This document shows, in pieces, positions 9,193 to 20,300 of a stretch of 64,000 nucleotides of DNA. The notes below the pieces were generated by a model, which was not told where the DNA came from, ran no database searches, and saw only the letters and a program-made list of their open reading frames with translations. The translations under genes and the position numbers were made by a program. Position 1 is the first letter of the stretch. Every line of letters starts with the position of its first letter. The DNA is from Cyanophora paradoxa (taxonomy: Eukaryota; Glaucocystophyceae; Cyanophorales; Cyanophoraceae), in the NCBI GenBank assembly GCA_004431415.1, contig QPMI01000524.1, positions 124,001-188,000 on the forward strand, in the 5' to 3' direction.

Positions 9193-12100
9193 ATGTCTAT
9201 CTACGCAGTCTGCGAGCTGCTCGTGCACTTCGATAGCTTCAGGAATATCGACTTGTTCCAGCAAGGGTGCGCGCCATGGGATAGTTCAGAATCCACCTCT
9301 AGTTGCGCGGTCTAGGCCGTGCTAGACACCTTCTACGGTGCTACCGTCGCATCCCTAGCAGCACTGGGACCTTTGGAGCGGCTGCGAGCGGCCCGAGCCG
9401 CAGGCTGCACCTCCGCCTGCTTGCAGCTAACCACGGCCGCGCCGCCCGCCGGCAGATGGTATCACATTCGGACTCGCATCTACTCAGAGAAGACGATGAG
9501 TCCTGGGGTGCCCATCACGCACTTCAAGACGTCCTCTCACGCCTGTGAGCGATGAGGGATCCTTTCACCCACCGTCCCTCCCGCCGCTGACGGGCGGCCC
9601 GCGCGCCATATTCACAGCTGGACCGGGACTGTTCGTCGTCCCCGCGCACATGGACACAGAGAAGATGACATTTGCGTGTCGCACCTTCTCCGTTATGTAC
9701 TGCGACGATCGCGGAGACCTGGGCGACGTGGGCTACTTCCGTATCGAGCTAGAGACCAATAAGGTCCGTTCTGGACAGCTGTCGGAGCCCGCGCCGCGCG
9801 CCTGCTGTAACGCCTCTGTCCGCAGGACATGACGGTCGAGCCCGTGATGATTGAGTTCGAGCTCATGTTCTGCAGCGCCAGCAGGAAGTGCGTAGCTGCG
9901 TCTTTCTGCCCCAGCTGCTCCCCCCTGACCGTTCACCGCTAGAACGCCTCCGTCGAGTGGCGCGGACTTTGAGCGGGTCGCCGTCCAGCGCATCCGGATC
10001 CAGAACCTGACGAAGGGCATCCACTCTTACTTCGGAGCGATGTTCGACGAGTGGCACCTGGTCCTCGCGAACATCATGGTGCACTCGGTGCTGCTGGACT
10101 TCCGCTTCCGCAGCACGCCGCCCGTCGCCTACGACCCGTCCGCCACTTCCTTTCCTTTGTTTCCTCGCCCCCGCCCACGCGTTCCGCCCCCAGGACGAAG
10201 GTTGAGAAGACCGGCTCGAAGCCGGCGGCCCCGGGGGCGAAGCCCGGGATTCCAACGTCGCGGGCTCCGGCGGAGAAGCGGAAGAGCAAGGTCCAGCCGT
10301 CCTGCTCGCCGTTCTGCGCGTACTACACGTCGAAGGGCGGCCTGCCCTCGTCGCTGGCGTCCCTCCTCTTCCCCTCCTCGCTCTACTCGGACAGCGGCTC
10401 GAAGTGGCCGGCCATCGCGTGGCGCAAGCGGGACCCGATCCCGAACTTCATGGTGGAGGCCGGCAGCGAGCAGGACGAGCCGATGCGGCAGCAGGAGGCG
10501 GACGCCAGCCTCGCCGACTCGCTGAAGCCCGTCATGAACGGCGCGCACCAGTCCCCGCGCACCATGGAGAGCATCATGCGGGCGCCCAGCACCACCGGCA
10601 ACGGCCCCGCCGCCGCCGCCAAGGGCGCCACGCCCGTCCCGGGCCCGCTGCCGACGGAGCCGCAGCGGCCGGCGAGCCCGTCGAGCCCGCGCCCGAACGA
10701 TGCGACCTGCCTGCGGCCCGTGAACCCGCTCCTGAAGCACGCGGAGAGCGTGCACCGGCAGTACACGGGCCCCCTCAACGAGGCGTACCGCCGCCTCTCG
10801 CGCAAGCTCGGGGCGATGTTCGCGGACGCGCCGCTCACCGTCGGCCAGCGCCGCATGCTGGAGGACACGCTGCGGCTCCCTCCCCTGCGGCTCCCCTGGG
10901 ACGCGCCGGCCTCCTCGGGCGACGTCATCAAGCGGACGGGCTCGTTGGGGAAGGCGAACGGCGCGGCGGCGGCGGCGGCGCTGAACGAGAGCGCGAACCG
11001 TTTCGACACGATCTTCCGGGACATTGCGAACCCCAAGCCGGAGAAGCTGGCCGACGTCCTTGTCTCGGACATGCACCAGATCGCCGAGCAGATCTTCGAC
11101 CTGTGGCGCCGGCTGATGACCCTCTGCGTGCACTGCCCGCGGGAGCTCTGCTCGGTGCTGCGGAACCGGTTCGAGAGGAAGCTTCAGGTGCGCTGGGCGC
11201 ACTCGACCTACCGGGACATCCTCGACGCCTCCTACCTCCACGGCCTCCCCGAGGACGTGTACGCTCCCTTTCGATCCGCCCTCTTCGCTTCGATCTCTTA
11301 CGAGCCCGCTTGTTCTTTTGTTTGTTTGCTCGCAGGCCGGAGCTCAACACCGACCGCGCGGATAAGCTCAGGAAAGAGGACGCGTACATCAAGGTGCCCG
11401 CGCGCGCGGCGCCGCCGGCTCCTACGCGCCTCTGCTCAACGCCGTGCCGGCCGCTCGCGCAGCTGGAGATGCCGGTGGAGGACTTGCTGGTCCCTGTGAA
11501 CGCGCTGATGCAGCCGGTGCTCTTCCAGCAGCTCTACCAGTTCGGCGGCAAGGACGGCGCCGAGAAGGAGAAGCCCGACGCGGAGGTCGCTGCGGCGACG
11601 GCGGCGGCGCTGGCGGCGGCGGCGGGCGAGGGCGCGCGATCGGTCTTCAGCGGCGTCGGGGCGACGAAGACGCTGGGCGAGCTGAACGAGCACGTCACGC
11701 CGCGCTCTAACCGGACAGCGGACGGCCTCGTCTCGCTCCTGTCCGACGGCAAGCACCGGGAGGCCGGCGGCAGCGGCGAGGGCGCCGGCTCCAGCGGCAG
11801 CGGCGCCGGCTCCTCGTCCTCGGGCGGCGCGGCGGCGGTGGGGACGCCGCTCGCGCTGGGCGACATCAACCTGGGGCTGGGCGGCAAGCAGCCCGGGGAC
11901 GGGCACCTGATCGTGTTCGTGCACGGGTTCCAGGGCAACGCATTCGACCTGCGGCTCTTCCGGGACTACCTGCAGCTCTTCGACACGCGCGCCGAGTTCC
12001 TCATGTCCTCCGCCAACGAGTCGGAGAAGACGACCGGCTGCCTCCGCCAGATGGGCCTCGCCCTCGCCCGCGAGGTCCACGACTTCGTGCAGCGCAACGC

Positions 12101-12851
12101 GCCCCAGTTCCGCCTCTCCCGCCTCTCCTTCGTCGGCCACTCCATCGGCGGCGTCATCATCCGCTCGGCCCTCACGCAGGCGCCCATGAAGCCCTACCTC
12201 CCCTTCCTCTACACCTACGTCTCCCTCTCCGCCCCGCACCTCGGCTACATGTACGCCTCCAACCGCCTCATGCAGTCCGGTGCGCCGCGCCGCGCCCCGC
12301 CCCGCCTCGCCGAGCGCCGTCCTCGTTCCTTGACGGCCTCCCTCGCAGCCATGTGGTTCCTGCGCACCGTCAAGAAGTGCAAGTCGGTGCAGCAGCTGGC
12401 CGTGCAGGACGCGACGACCGTCCGCGGCTCCTTCCTCTTCGAGCTCTCCCAGTCGGACGCGCTGCGCCACTTCAAGAACGTCGTGCTCGTCTCGAGCCCG
12501 CAGGACCGGTACAGCCCCTGGCACTCCTCCCGCGTCGAGAACAGCCCGGAGGCGATGGAGGACGCGGCCAGCTCGGACCCCACCCGCCAGGAGCGCGGTG
12601 CGCCGGGCCCGCCGCTCCCCGCCCCGCCCCCGCCCCGCTCAGGCGGGGAAGCAGGCAAGGCGTACGCGGACATGGTGAAGGGCCTGATGTGGTGCCTGAA
12701 GCCGGAGCAGCTGATCCGCCTGGACGTCGTCTTCGGCAACCAGAAGCGCAACCTCGACTCGGCGATCGGCCGCACGGCGCACATCCAGCTCCTCGAGTGC
12801 CGCCAGTTCATCCACATGTTCTGCACCATGTTCCGCCCCTACTTCGAATGA
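9193..12851 (+). CDS. FAM135: FAM135-like protein (DUF3657 plus DUF676 lipase fold)
   Basis: Ten exons join in frame to 987 residues: 9193-9266, 9456-9544, 9618-9763, 9826-9887, 9943-10137, 10194-11258, 11336-11393, 11463-12279, 12349-12597, 12643-12851 (stop TGA 12849-12851). The first exons match the FAM135 N-terminus (VHFDSFRNIDLFQQG, WYHIRTRIYSE) and the MFDEWHLVLANIMVHS segment. The C-terminal 330 residues are an alpha/beta-hydrolase fold: HLIVFVHGFQGNAFDLRL, nucleophile elbow VGHSIGGVIIRS (GxSxG), and SPQDRYSPWHSSRVE carrying likely acid and histidine residues. All nine introns are GT-AG, mostly GTNCG donors. FAM135 proteins are poorly characterised; in animals they have been linked to vesicle traffic and lipases. 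The middle is Ala/Ser/Gly-rich linker. Confidence 0.92.
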
Positions 12852-13233
12852 TCACCCCGCGGGCGACCGTCCCGCCGCGCCCCTTTCGCGGGCCCCGCCC
12901 GGCCCAGGCTTTCTGTAGATATGTTACGCCTTGCATTTTGTCCCATGTTAGATGCACCGCTTCTTTGGACCGCTGGCGCCCCAGCCTCGCCGCCCTCCGC
13001 ACAGCCCCGCGCTGAAAGTTCGCACTGCATTTCTCAGAGCAGGATAGAAAGCTTAAGAACGATGTCTGCATGTGAGGGGGCACTGAACGCATTACTTAGT
13101 CGGATCATGAACGACTCTGCTGGCCGCTGCGCAGCGGCTCCAGCGGGCATGCACTGTGAGCAAAAAGGAAAAGAAGACAACTGGACTCGAGGGGGAACTA
13201 AGAAGAAGCTACGGCGAGGGTCCGGAGCTGGGT
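12852..13233. other. Convergent 3' intergenic region
   Basis: The FAM135-like and GPATCH4-like genes end toward each other here, so it holds two 3' UTRs and their polyadenylation signals. I see no clear AATAAA. Confidence 0.4.
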
Positions 13234-15096
13234 TTACGAATCCTCCGCCTCGGCGCTCCGCTTCTTCTTCTGAGCGGGGGAGGCGGCGGCTCAGAATGGA
13301 CCGAGGACGGGACGGGGCGCGGCGGGCGCGGCCGACCTTCTTTTTCCTCTCACCCGAGGCCGGGGAGGCTTCGGGCTCGGCGGCCGGCTCCTCCTCGGCG
13401 GGCGCCTCCTCCGCCGCCCCCTCGTCCTTGCGCTCCTTGTTCTTTTTCTTCTTCTTTTTCTTCTTCTCGGGCTCCGCCTCGTCCAGGAGCTCCGGGGGCG
13501 GCGGGATCGCCGCGTGCTGCGGCTCCGCCTCCTCCGCCTCCGCCTCCGCGCCCTCCTCCTCGCTCGCCGCCTTCTTCTTCTTCTGCGGGGGGCCGGGTGA
13601 GGGCCGGAGGGCGCCCCGGGGGAGGGCGGGGCGTGCCTTGCGCTTCTTTTTCTCGGCGGCCTCTTCGCAGGGGGCGGCCTCGGGCTCGCCGTCGCTGCCG
13701 GCGGCCTCGCCCGTGAACCCCAGCCCGGCCTTGGCGCGCTTCTTCTTGCTCCGCTCCGCCGGCGCCGCCTCCGCCGCCGCCGCGTGGAACCCCAGGCCCG
13801 TGCGGCCCTCCCCCTCCCCCTCGTCCGAGGCCTCCCGCGGGGCCGGCGCCGGCTCCGCCGCCTCCGCCTCCTCCGCCTCCCGCCGCTTCCGCTTCTTCTC
13901 CTCCTTCTTAGCCTTCTTCCGCGCCTCCTTGCTCTCCTCGGGCGAGGCGGCGGCCGCGGCGGCGGCGGCGGGCGGCGGGGACGGGGACGGCGAGGCGCCA
14001 GCGGCGCGCGCGGCCTTGAACGCTTCCTCCTGCTGCCGAATCCGCTCGAGCTTCCCCGCCGCGCCGAAGTTCTGCGCGCCGCGGCTCAGCGCGCGCGGGG
14101 CGGGGCGGGGCGGGGCAGGGCGAGGCGGGGGCGCTGCGCGCGGGGCAGACCTGCCGGCAGGTGCGGCCGCCGCATGCGGCGAAGAGATCCGCATCGGAGA
14201 TCGCGGGGGCTACCTCGGCGTCGCTGTCGCTGTCGCTGTCGTCCTTGCCCTTGAGCGCCGGCGAAGCCTTCCCGTTCGCCTTGGGCGCGGGCGATGCCTT
14301 CCCGTTTGCGGGCGCGCTGCGCTAACGTAAGCGCCGCGCGGCGCGGCTCGGGGACTCCGGGGGACACGGCAGCACCTCTCCCCCTCGACGGTCTTCCAGG
14401 GATAGAAGCCGTTCGCGGGCTGGATGGTCTCGCGCTTGACGAATTTGTTGAAGAAGAGGTTGGGGGAGAAAGGGCTGGCAGACGCGCCCATCGCCGGCGG
14501 CGAGGAGCTGGGGCCCATGCTGAAGCCCACGCGGTCGCAGGCGTCGGGATCGTCCGCCGGCTCGGGCGACTTCGCCTTGGCGGGCGCCGCCTTCTGCGGA
14601 TCCTCCGCATCGCTGTCGTCCTTTGCCTCCTCCTGCGCACCATTCCCCCGCTCGCACGAACGCCCCGCGCACAGCCGGCGGGCGCAGCACCTTGGGCGAT
14701 GCCTTGGGGGAGCTGTCCGTAGAGATCTTTGCAGCTACCTGGTTGTACAGCTTGTCCCACCACATACCCTTCGGAGCGGTGCTTTGATCCGCACCGACCT
14801 GCGCGGGCGCGAAGGGTCGCACGGCGATCGCCAGTTGAGCGCTGCGCAGCGCGATCAAGCACCCCGAGGCCGTCGGCCTTGGTCTTGACGCGGATGAACG
14901 TCGAGATGCCATTCTCATTCTTGCCAAGCCCCTTGCCCCTGTGCAGGCGTGAGCTGCGGGCGCTGCACGGCCGGTGGAGGGTTGCGCACTCGGACCACCC
15001 GTACTTGGCGAGCTGCGCGGCCGCGAACTTCGAAATGTTGCGCACACCCACGCGCTGATACGGATTGCTTGCGGCTTGGGGCGGCGGCGCTGTCAT
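13234..15096 (-). CDS. GPATCH4: GPATCH4-like G-patch protein
   Basis: G-patch proteins activate DEAH RNA helicases; GPATCH4 is a nucleolar/Cajal-body protein. ATG at 15096-15094. Exons 15096-14996, 14938-14863, 14798-14691, 14632-14376, 14316-14151, 14071-13337 and 13269-13234 (stop TAA) join in frame to about 492 residues. The G-patch spans the first intron: AAQLAKYGW joined to GKGLGKNENGISTFIRV. GPATCH4-specific motifs follow: GMWWDKLYNQVAAK and DADLFAACGGRTC, then KLERIRQQEEAF. The C-terminal half is a Lys/Glu/Ala-rich tail with KKKK clusters that suit nucleolar localisation. A 54-nt stretch around 13,575-13,630 looks like an optional GC-AG intron, but its length keeps the frame either way. 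Five GT donors are GTCCG, GTGCT (twice), GTCTG and GTCGG. Confidence 0.88.
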
Positions 15097-15237
15097 CTTG
15101 CTCCCGATGCCGGGCGAACTGTCGGTACCCCCCTTGACGCAGCCTCGAACGCGATCGGGCAGCCTAGCGAGCGTCCCTGCGAACGTCTGCGAGCGTCTCT
15201 AGCTGTTAGAGCATTCAGGTGGGCTCCCAGCCGCCTT
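15097..15237. promoter_or_regulatory. Putative bidirectional promoter
   Basis: Only 141 bp separates the ATG of the GPATCH4-like gene (15096, minus) from the ATG of the acidic-protein gene (15238, plus). Both promoters must lie in it or overlap the first exons. This is inferred from spacing; no motif is identified. Confidence 0.45.
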
Positions 15238-16051
15238 ATGGCCGTTCGATTGCTCAACGCGTCCGCTACCGCACAGAATCTCATTCGGCAGATGGGTAAG
15301 AGAGCCGCCGACTCAGATAAGCCAGACAGCGCGAGTGTACGTCCAGCCGACATTTCCCCGCGAATCGCGGTTGCCCCGATGTGACACGCTCGCCTGCCCC
15401 CACAGGCCAAGCGGGCACGGGACGATGACGATGAACCTCAAGTATCATCGTCCGGAAAGGTCGGCCGAGCCCCCAAGGGCCGCCAGGGCGCCGCCCTAGT
15501 GACGAACGCCTGGGACCCGCGAACAGGCCGCGCCGGCGGTGGAGCTGAGCGACAGCGGCGACGACGCGGAGGACGTTGGCGATCTGCAGGCCGGCGATGA
15601 CGAGGAGGACGATGCGGCGGACGGGCTCGACCCCGGCCCGGACAGGTTCGTTGCCGCGGGGCAGGAGGGGGCGTGAACGCGCCCTCGCCGGCGCCACTTC
15701 GAGTAACGCCCCGATTTACAGCGAGGACGAAGGCGGCTTGGCGCTGCACTACGCGATGAAGCAGAGCGAGGAGGAGCTGGAGGAGGAGCTGGACGGCGGG
15801 TCGGACGAGGAGGGCGAGCGCGAGGGCGAGGGCGTCGCGGGTGTTGGCGGACAGGAGGAGGACGAGGACGACGACGAGGAGGTGGGGGACCTGGAGGAGG
15901 CCTCGGGGGTACTACAGGAGGAGGACGAGGAGGAGGAGGAGGAGGGCGGGCAGGCGGCGGGCGTGGAGGGCGCCGAGGAGGAGGACGACGACGAGGAGCC
16001 CGGGCTGGACTCGGGCGACGACGGCCCCGCCGGCGGCCTCGGCGATGCCGG

Positions 16052-16092
<41 letters not shown>

Positions 16093-16106
16093 ACGAGGAC
16101 GACTAG
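15238..16106 (+). CDS. Highly acidic nuclear-type protein, function unknown
   Basis: Four exons join in frame: 15238-15336 (GTACGT donor), 15406-15459, 15527-15645 and 15722-16106 (TAG stop). They encode about 218 residues. The N-terminus MAVRLLNASATAQNLIRQMG is ordinary sequence. A basic cluster AKRARDDDDE could be a nuclear signal. After SEDEGGLALHYAMKQ, over 100 residues are dominated by Asp, Glu and Gly, ending in a GDG repeat and DDEDD. Such acidic tails occur in histone chaperones, nucleolar proteins and ribosome-assembly factors, but no family motif is visible. The divergent arrangement with the GPATCH4-like gene suggests co-expression, which is inference. Exon junctions are well supported by frame and by CAG acceptors. 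Confidence 0.7.
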
Positions 16107-17399
16107 GCCGGCCGGCCGCTGCTGCCTGTTCCCCCGGGCGCTCCCGCTTTGTGCAGCTGTACAGCGCGATTGCGATTCGACCCCCGCATCTCTCTGTAAA
16201 TTTATACAGGAGGGTTCATCGATGGCAGCTTCGACGAGGGCGGGCGGCGGAAGTGGACTGAGGGCAGGCTTGGGCTCGGCCCCGGGCGTCTGAAGCTCGA
16301 TCGGGGGGCCAGGCCGGAGAGCAAGGGCCTAGGCCTGTCGACGCTCGGAGGCCTAGGCTGCGCGCGCTGACGTCGACAGGCTAGGCATGAATTGCATGAG
16401 CAGGCCTCAGTCCTAGGCCTCAGACGGGACTAAGCTCATATTAATAATTAAGATTGCAGCTCCGCGCTCCGCAGCTCCTCGCCTGGCAACAAATCCGAGG
16501 AGATCCGCCTCGCTGTGTCATGCATATGCCATGATGAGCGCGCGCAGCCGGCGCCCTGCCGGCACCTGTGCCGCGCTCGACCTCAGGCTAGGCCTGTCGA
16601 CGTACGCGTCCTGGATCCTGCAGCTGTCGCCGCGCGCAGCAGCTGCAGGTCGCGCTGCGCTGGGGGGGCGCTGCGCTCGACAAAAATTCGAAGGTCGATC
16701 CTGCTGCACTGCGGCAGCGCGCTTGAGCGCTTCATAAGTTCGAAGCGAGGTGCACATTTGCATGCACCTACGAACTCCAGAGCGAGCGCGTCCAACACGA
16801 GCGCGACGAGCGAGGCCGTCTCCAGAAGCTACGCTTCAGCCAGTGTGCCGGACCTCCGTGAGAGTGTACCCTTGACGTGGAGCCCATCGCCCCCAGCGTC
16901 GCGGTCAGGAGGCGTCATCGCTCGCTCTGAAACGAACGCGAGTGAAGAGCGTCGGCGCGGAAATCGGCTTCGGCCGTGGGCCGACGCTGAGCAGCCTACG
17001 CCAGCGAGCCAGCGCGGGCCGCGCCAGCAATGCTGGGCGCGCGTATACACACCGCAGCGGCGCTCCGGACGGCGCTGGGACCGCTCCGGGGCCCGTCGGC
17101 GCACACTGCAACAGCGCCGCGCCAGCTGCTGCACGCGCCGCCGGGCCTGGCGTGCATCGAGCCGCCCAGGAGTGCACGGTGCGTTCCGGTGCGTTCCGAT
17201 GAGCGCGCGGGGCCCTGATCAAAGCGGCGCCGGACAGGGCGCCTGCGTCAAGCCAAGTGCGGCCGGCGTCATACGCCCCCGCGGGATGGAGCAGAGCGAT
17301 GTGCGTGCGAGCGCCGGAAAGCGCTTTGCGCGCCGACCGCCGCCGGCCGCGTGCGCACGCGCAGGTCGCCGCCGGCGGTCCCGGTCCGCGGGGCAGCGG
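16107..17399. other. Spacer with short inverted repeats, no gene recognised
   Basis: CCTGTCGACG at about 16,335 pairs with CGTCGACAGG at about 16,372, and the same core recurs at about 16,589. Several AGGCCTAG elements surround them. The open frame across 16,515-17,735 has low-complexity composition and matches nothing I know. The 5' exon(s) of the mTERF-like gene may lie in the last few hundred bases. Confidence 0.35.
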
Positions 17400-20300
17400 G
17401 CGTTGCGGGCCGCCGCATGCTCCCCTCGAGCCTCGCCGGCCTGGCGGTGGTCAAGGCGCGCGCGCCCGTGCCCCCCGGCGCCGCGAGTGAGGGCCCCGGC
17501 GTCGAGCTCCGGGGCGCAGGTCACGCGCCCGCCGAGCGCCGCCGTCGAGTTCCTCAGGTCGCAGCTCGGCTTCTCCGACGAGGAGGCCCGCCCGCCCGCC
17601 CCGCACCCCCGGCCGTGTCCCCCCCGAACCCTCTCCTCTCCCCCGCAGGTGCAGCGGCTGACGGCGCAGCGGCTCTACCGGACGCGGTGGCGCCTTAGGC
17701 AGCAGGCCCGCCTCCTCGCGCCCGCTCAGATCTGAAGCTTCTGAGGGGGCCTCCCTGGGGCCGGCGCGCAAAGAGTCTCACAGGAGAGCTCGCGCCCGCA
17801 GCTCCACTCCGACGAGCCCCTCTCCCTCGACGCCGTCGCGCACGTCACGGGGTACCCCCCACCCCCCACCCCTTCGCAGTTCCGTCCCGGTACCCCCGAA
17901 CTCCCCACCCCGCAGGGCCCTCCGCGACGAGGGGTTCGGGGCGGAAGAGATCCGCCGCCTCGTGCTGCAGGTTCTCCCCGTGCCCGCTCCAGCCGCCGCG
18001 TACCCCCCGGCCGAGCTGCCTTCCCTCCCCCCGGCCCGCAGATGCCGGGCGTGCTGCTGAGGACGCGGGAGGAAATCGCGGCGGCGGTTGAGGCCGCGAG
18101 CGCCGCCCACGCGGGGGACCGCGCAGCCGCCCGCCAGTTCCTGCTGTCCGCCCCCGGCCCTCAGACCCCGCCCCCGCCTTCTCGCTGGCCCTCATTCGGC
18201 GGCGCACACCCCCAGGGACCACCCCCGCCTGCTCTCCCGGGGCGAGGGCGGCCTGCGTCGCGCCTTCGCCAACGTCGCGGTGCCGCGCCCCTCCCGGGCC
18301 TCCGCCTGCCCGCCGAACCGGGCGGGGTACGCAGTTCCTGCAGCAGGAGCTGCGGCTCGGGGCGGGGGTCATGAGGCGCCTTGTGCGGCTGAACGTCCTT
18401 TCGCTCGCCCGCGAAACCCTCGAGGAGCGGGTGCATACCCCTCCGCCCCGGTAGAAAGGCCCGCCCGGATTCGAACCCGGGACCAGGTGGCCGTGCTGGA
18501 GGCGGCCGGCCTGCAGAGGAGTACCGATCTCTCGGACCTCCTCGCGCGGGCCCCTGGTGTCCTCCTCGTACCCGCCCAGCGCCTCTCCGACCGCGTGCGC
18601 CGCCCCGCCCCTGTACCCCCGCACTCCGCACCGACCCGGAGCCGCGTTCCCCCAGATCGCCTTCTTCCGGCGCCTGGAGGGCCTGAGTACCCCCGCCGCG
18701 ACGCGGGCCTACTTCCTGAGGCGCGCGTACCCCTTGAAGCCTCTGGCTCCCGCCTCGGCTGAGGCGCCCCGGGCCCCTTCGCCAGGCACCCGGGGACGCT
18801 GGCGGGGCGGGGCGGGGCGGGGGCCGGAGGGGAGGCGGACGCCGACGTCGGGGAGAAGATGCAGCTCCTCAGGCGCCCGCCCCGGCCTCGGGCCCGAAGC
18901 CCGCCTCGCGCCCCGCGCCTGACCGGCACGGCCCGGGGGCAGGTCGCTGGGGCTCTCGCAGCGCGACCTCGCCGCCCTGCTGCGCGCCGCCCCGCACTCC
19001 CTCTCCGCCCCCTACGAGCGCCTCGCCCACACCGTCCGCCCCCGCCCCGCCCCGCTTTCCCCCCCCCCCCCGCTCCCCCCTCCCCTCCGCTTCGAGTCAT
19101 CCCGTACCCCTCCAAGGTGGACTACCTGGCTACCGAGGGCTTCGAGCGCGAGCAGCTCCTCGCCGTCGTCCGCCAGGTGCGAACCCCCGCGCCTCTCCTC
19201 CCCCCGGCTTCTCGATTCCGTTTACCCCGGCTGAATCCGGGGGGCAGAACCCGGGGCTGCTGGCGCGCGGGGCGGACTCGCTCCGGGCGACCGTTCAGTT
19301 CCTGCGCCGCGTCGGCCGCTCCCGCCACGAGGTACCCCCCCTTCCTTTCCCCCCCCCTCCCAAAGAAGAAGCGAGGACATTGAGATAAGGCGCTAAGCAG
19401 CCGGAAGCTGGCACGCCTAGAGAGGCGGCTAGAAGCTAGAAGCGGCAGCGGCGCGCTCGGCGCGGTGCTGGAGCCGGGCACGGTCGTGCGCCATAGAAGC
19501 CAGGCCCCCAGGCTTCCCCTTCGCTCCTCAGCCGCCGCGCAGGTGGCGAACACGCCGTGGGCCCTCACCTGCTCCCTCCACGCCCGCATCATGCCCCGGT
19601 GCGCGCCTCCTCGCCCCTCTCCCCTCGGCGCCTGCGAGCGAGGCGGGGCGGGGCGGGGCGGGGCGCAGGCTGCTGTTCGCGCGGAGCCGGCGGCCGGAGG
19701 CCTTCTTCGGGCTCTCCCTCCTCACCCTCCTCTCCGTCTCCGACGAGCGGTGCGCCCCGCCCCCGCCCCTCCTGCCTCCGATCCGACCCACCCCTCCGCG
19801 CCCTCGCTCGCTCACCGCCCGCGCCCTCGCGTCAGGTTCGCGACGATGTGCCGGGCGCCGCTGGCGGCGTGGCACGACTTCCAGGCCCCCTTCGCCGCCG
19901 GCCTCGCCCCCGGCGAGGCCGCCCCCGCCTCCGCCCCCGCCCTCGCCCCTTCCCCCGCCGCCGCCACCCTCGACGACCTCGCCGCGGTACCCGCCCCGCC
20001 GCTCTGTTTGTGCGTCTCTTCCTGGGCGCTCACCTGAGAGGCGGGGGCAGAGCCTGGCGATGGGGGGCGACGCGGAGGCGGAGGACGCGGGGCGGTGGGA
20101 CGCGGCCCCGGGCGAGGGCGCCCCCGCCCGCGCCGCCCTCTCCTCCCTCGGCATGTCCCCAGAGGAGGCGAGCCCCGTACCCTCCACGAAAACCCCGTAC
20201 CCCCTGACGCTCCTTCCCCCCAGGTGGACGCGGCGCTGGAGGCGTCGCCGCTGCTTCGGTTCATGCCGCAGCGGCACCTCCAGGAGCGGGTGGGCACGCT

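Noticed and set aside
10129-11241. A 370-codon open frame antisense to FAM135
   Set aside because: It is the shadow of the real GC-rich exon 10194-11258, whose sense frame matches a known family.
13437-13475. TTCTTCTTTTTC microsatellite as a repeat feature
   Set aside because: It encodes the lysine run of the GPATCH4-like tail and needs no separate explanation.
16515-17735. A 406-codon plus-strand open frame before the mTERF exons
   Set aside because: Low-complexity Arg/Ser/Ala composition with no motif. Its 3' end overlaps mTERF exons in a different frame.
18445-18500. Perfect tRNA B-box (GGTTCGAATCC) on the minus strand inside an mTERF intron
   Set aside because: The T-arm pairs well, but no matching 5' acceptor strand, D-arm or 7-nt anticodon loop is found at proper spacing. 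At most a tRNA relic or chance.
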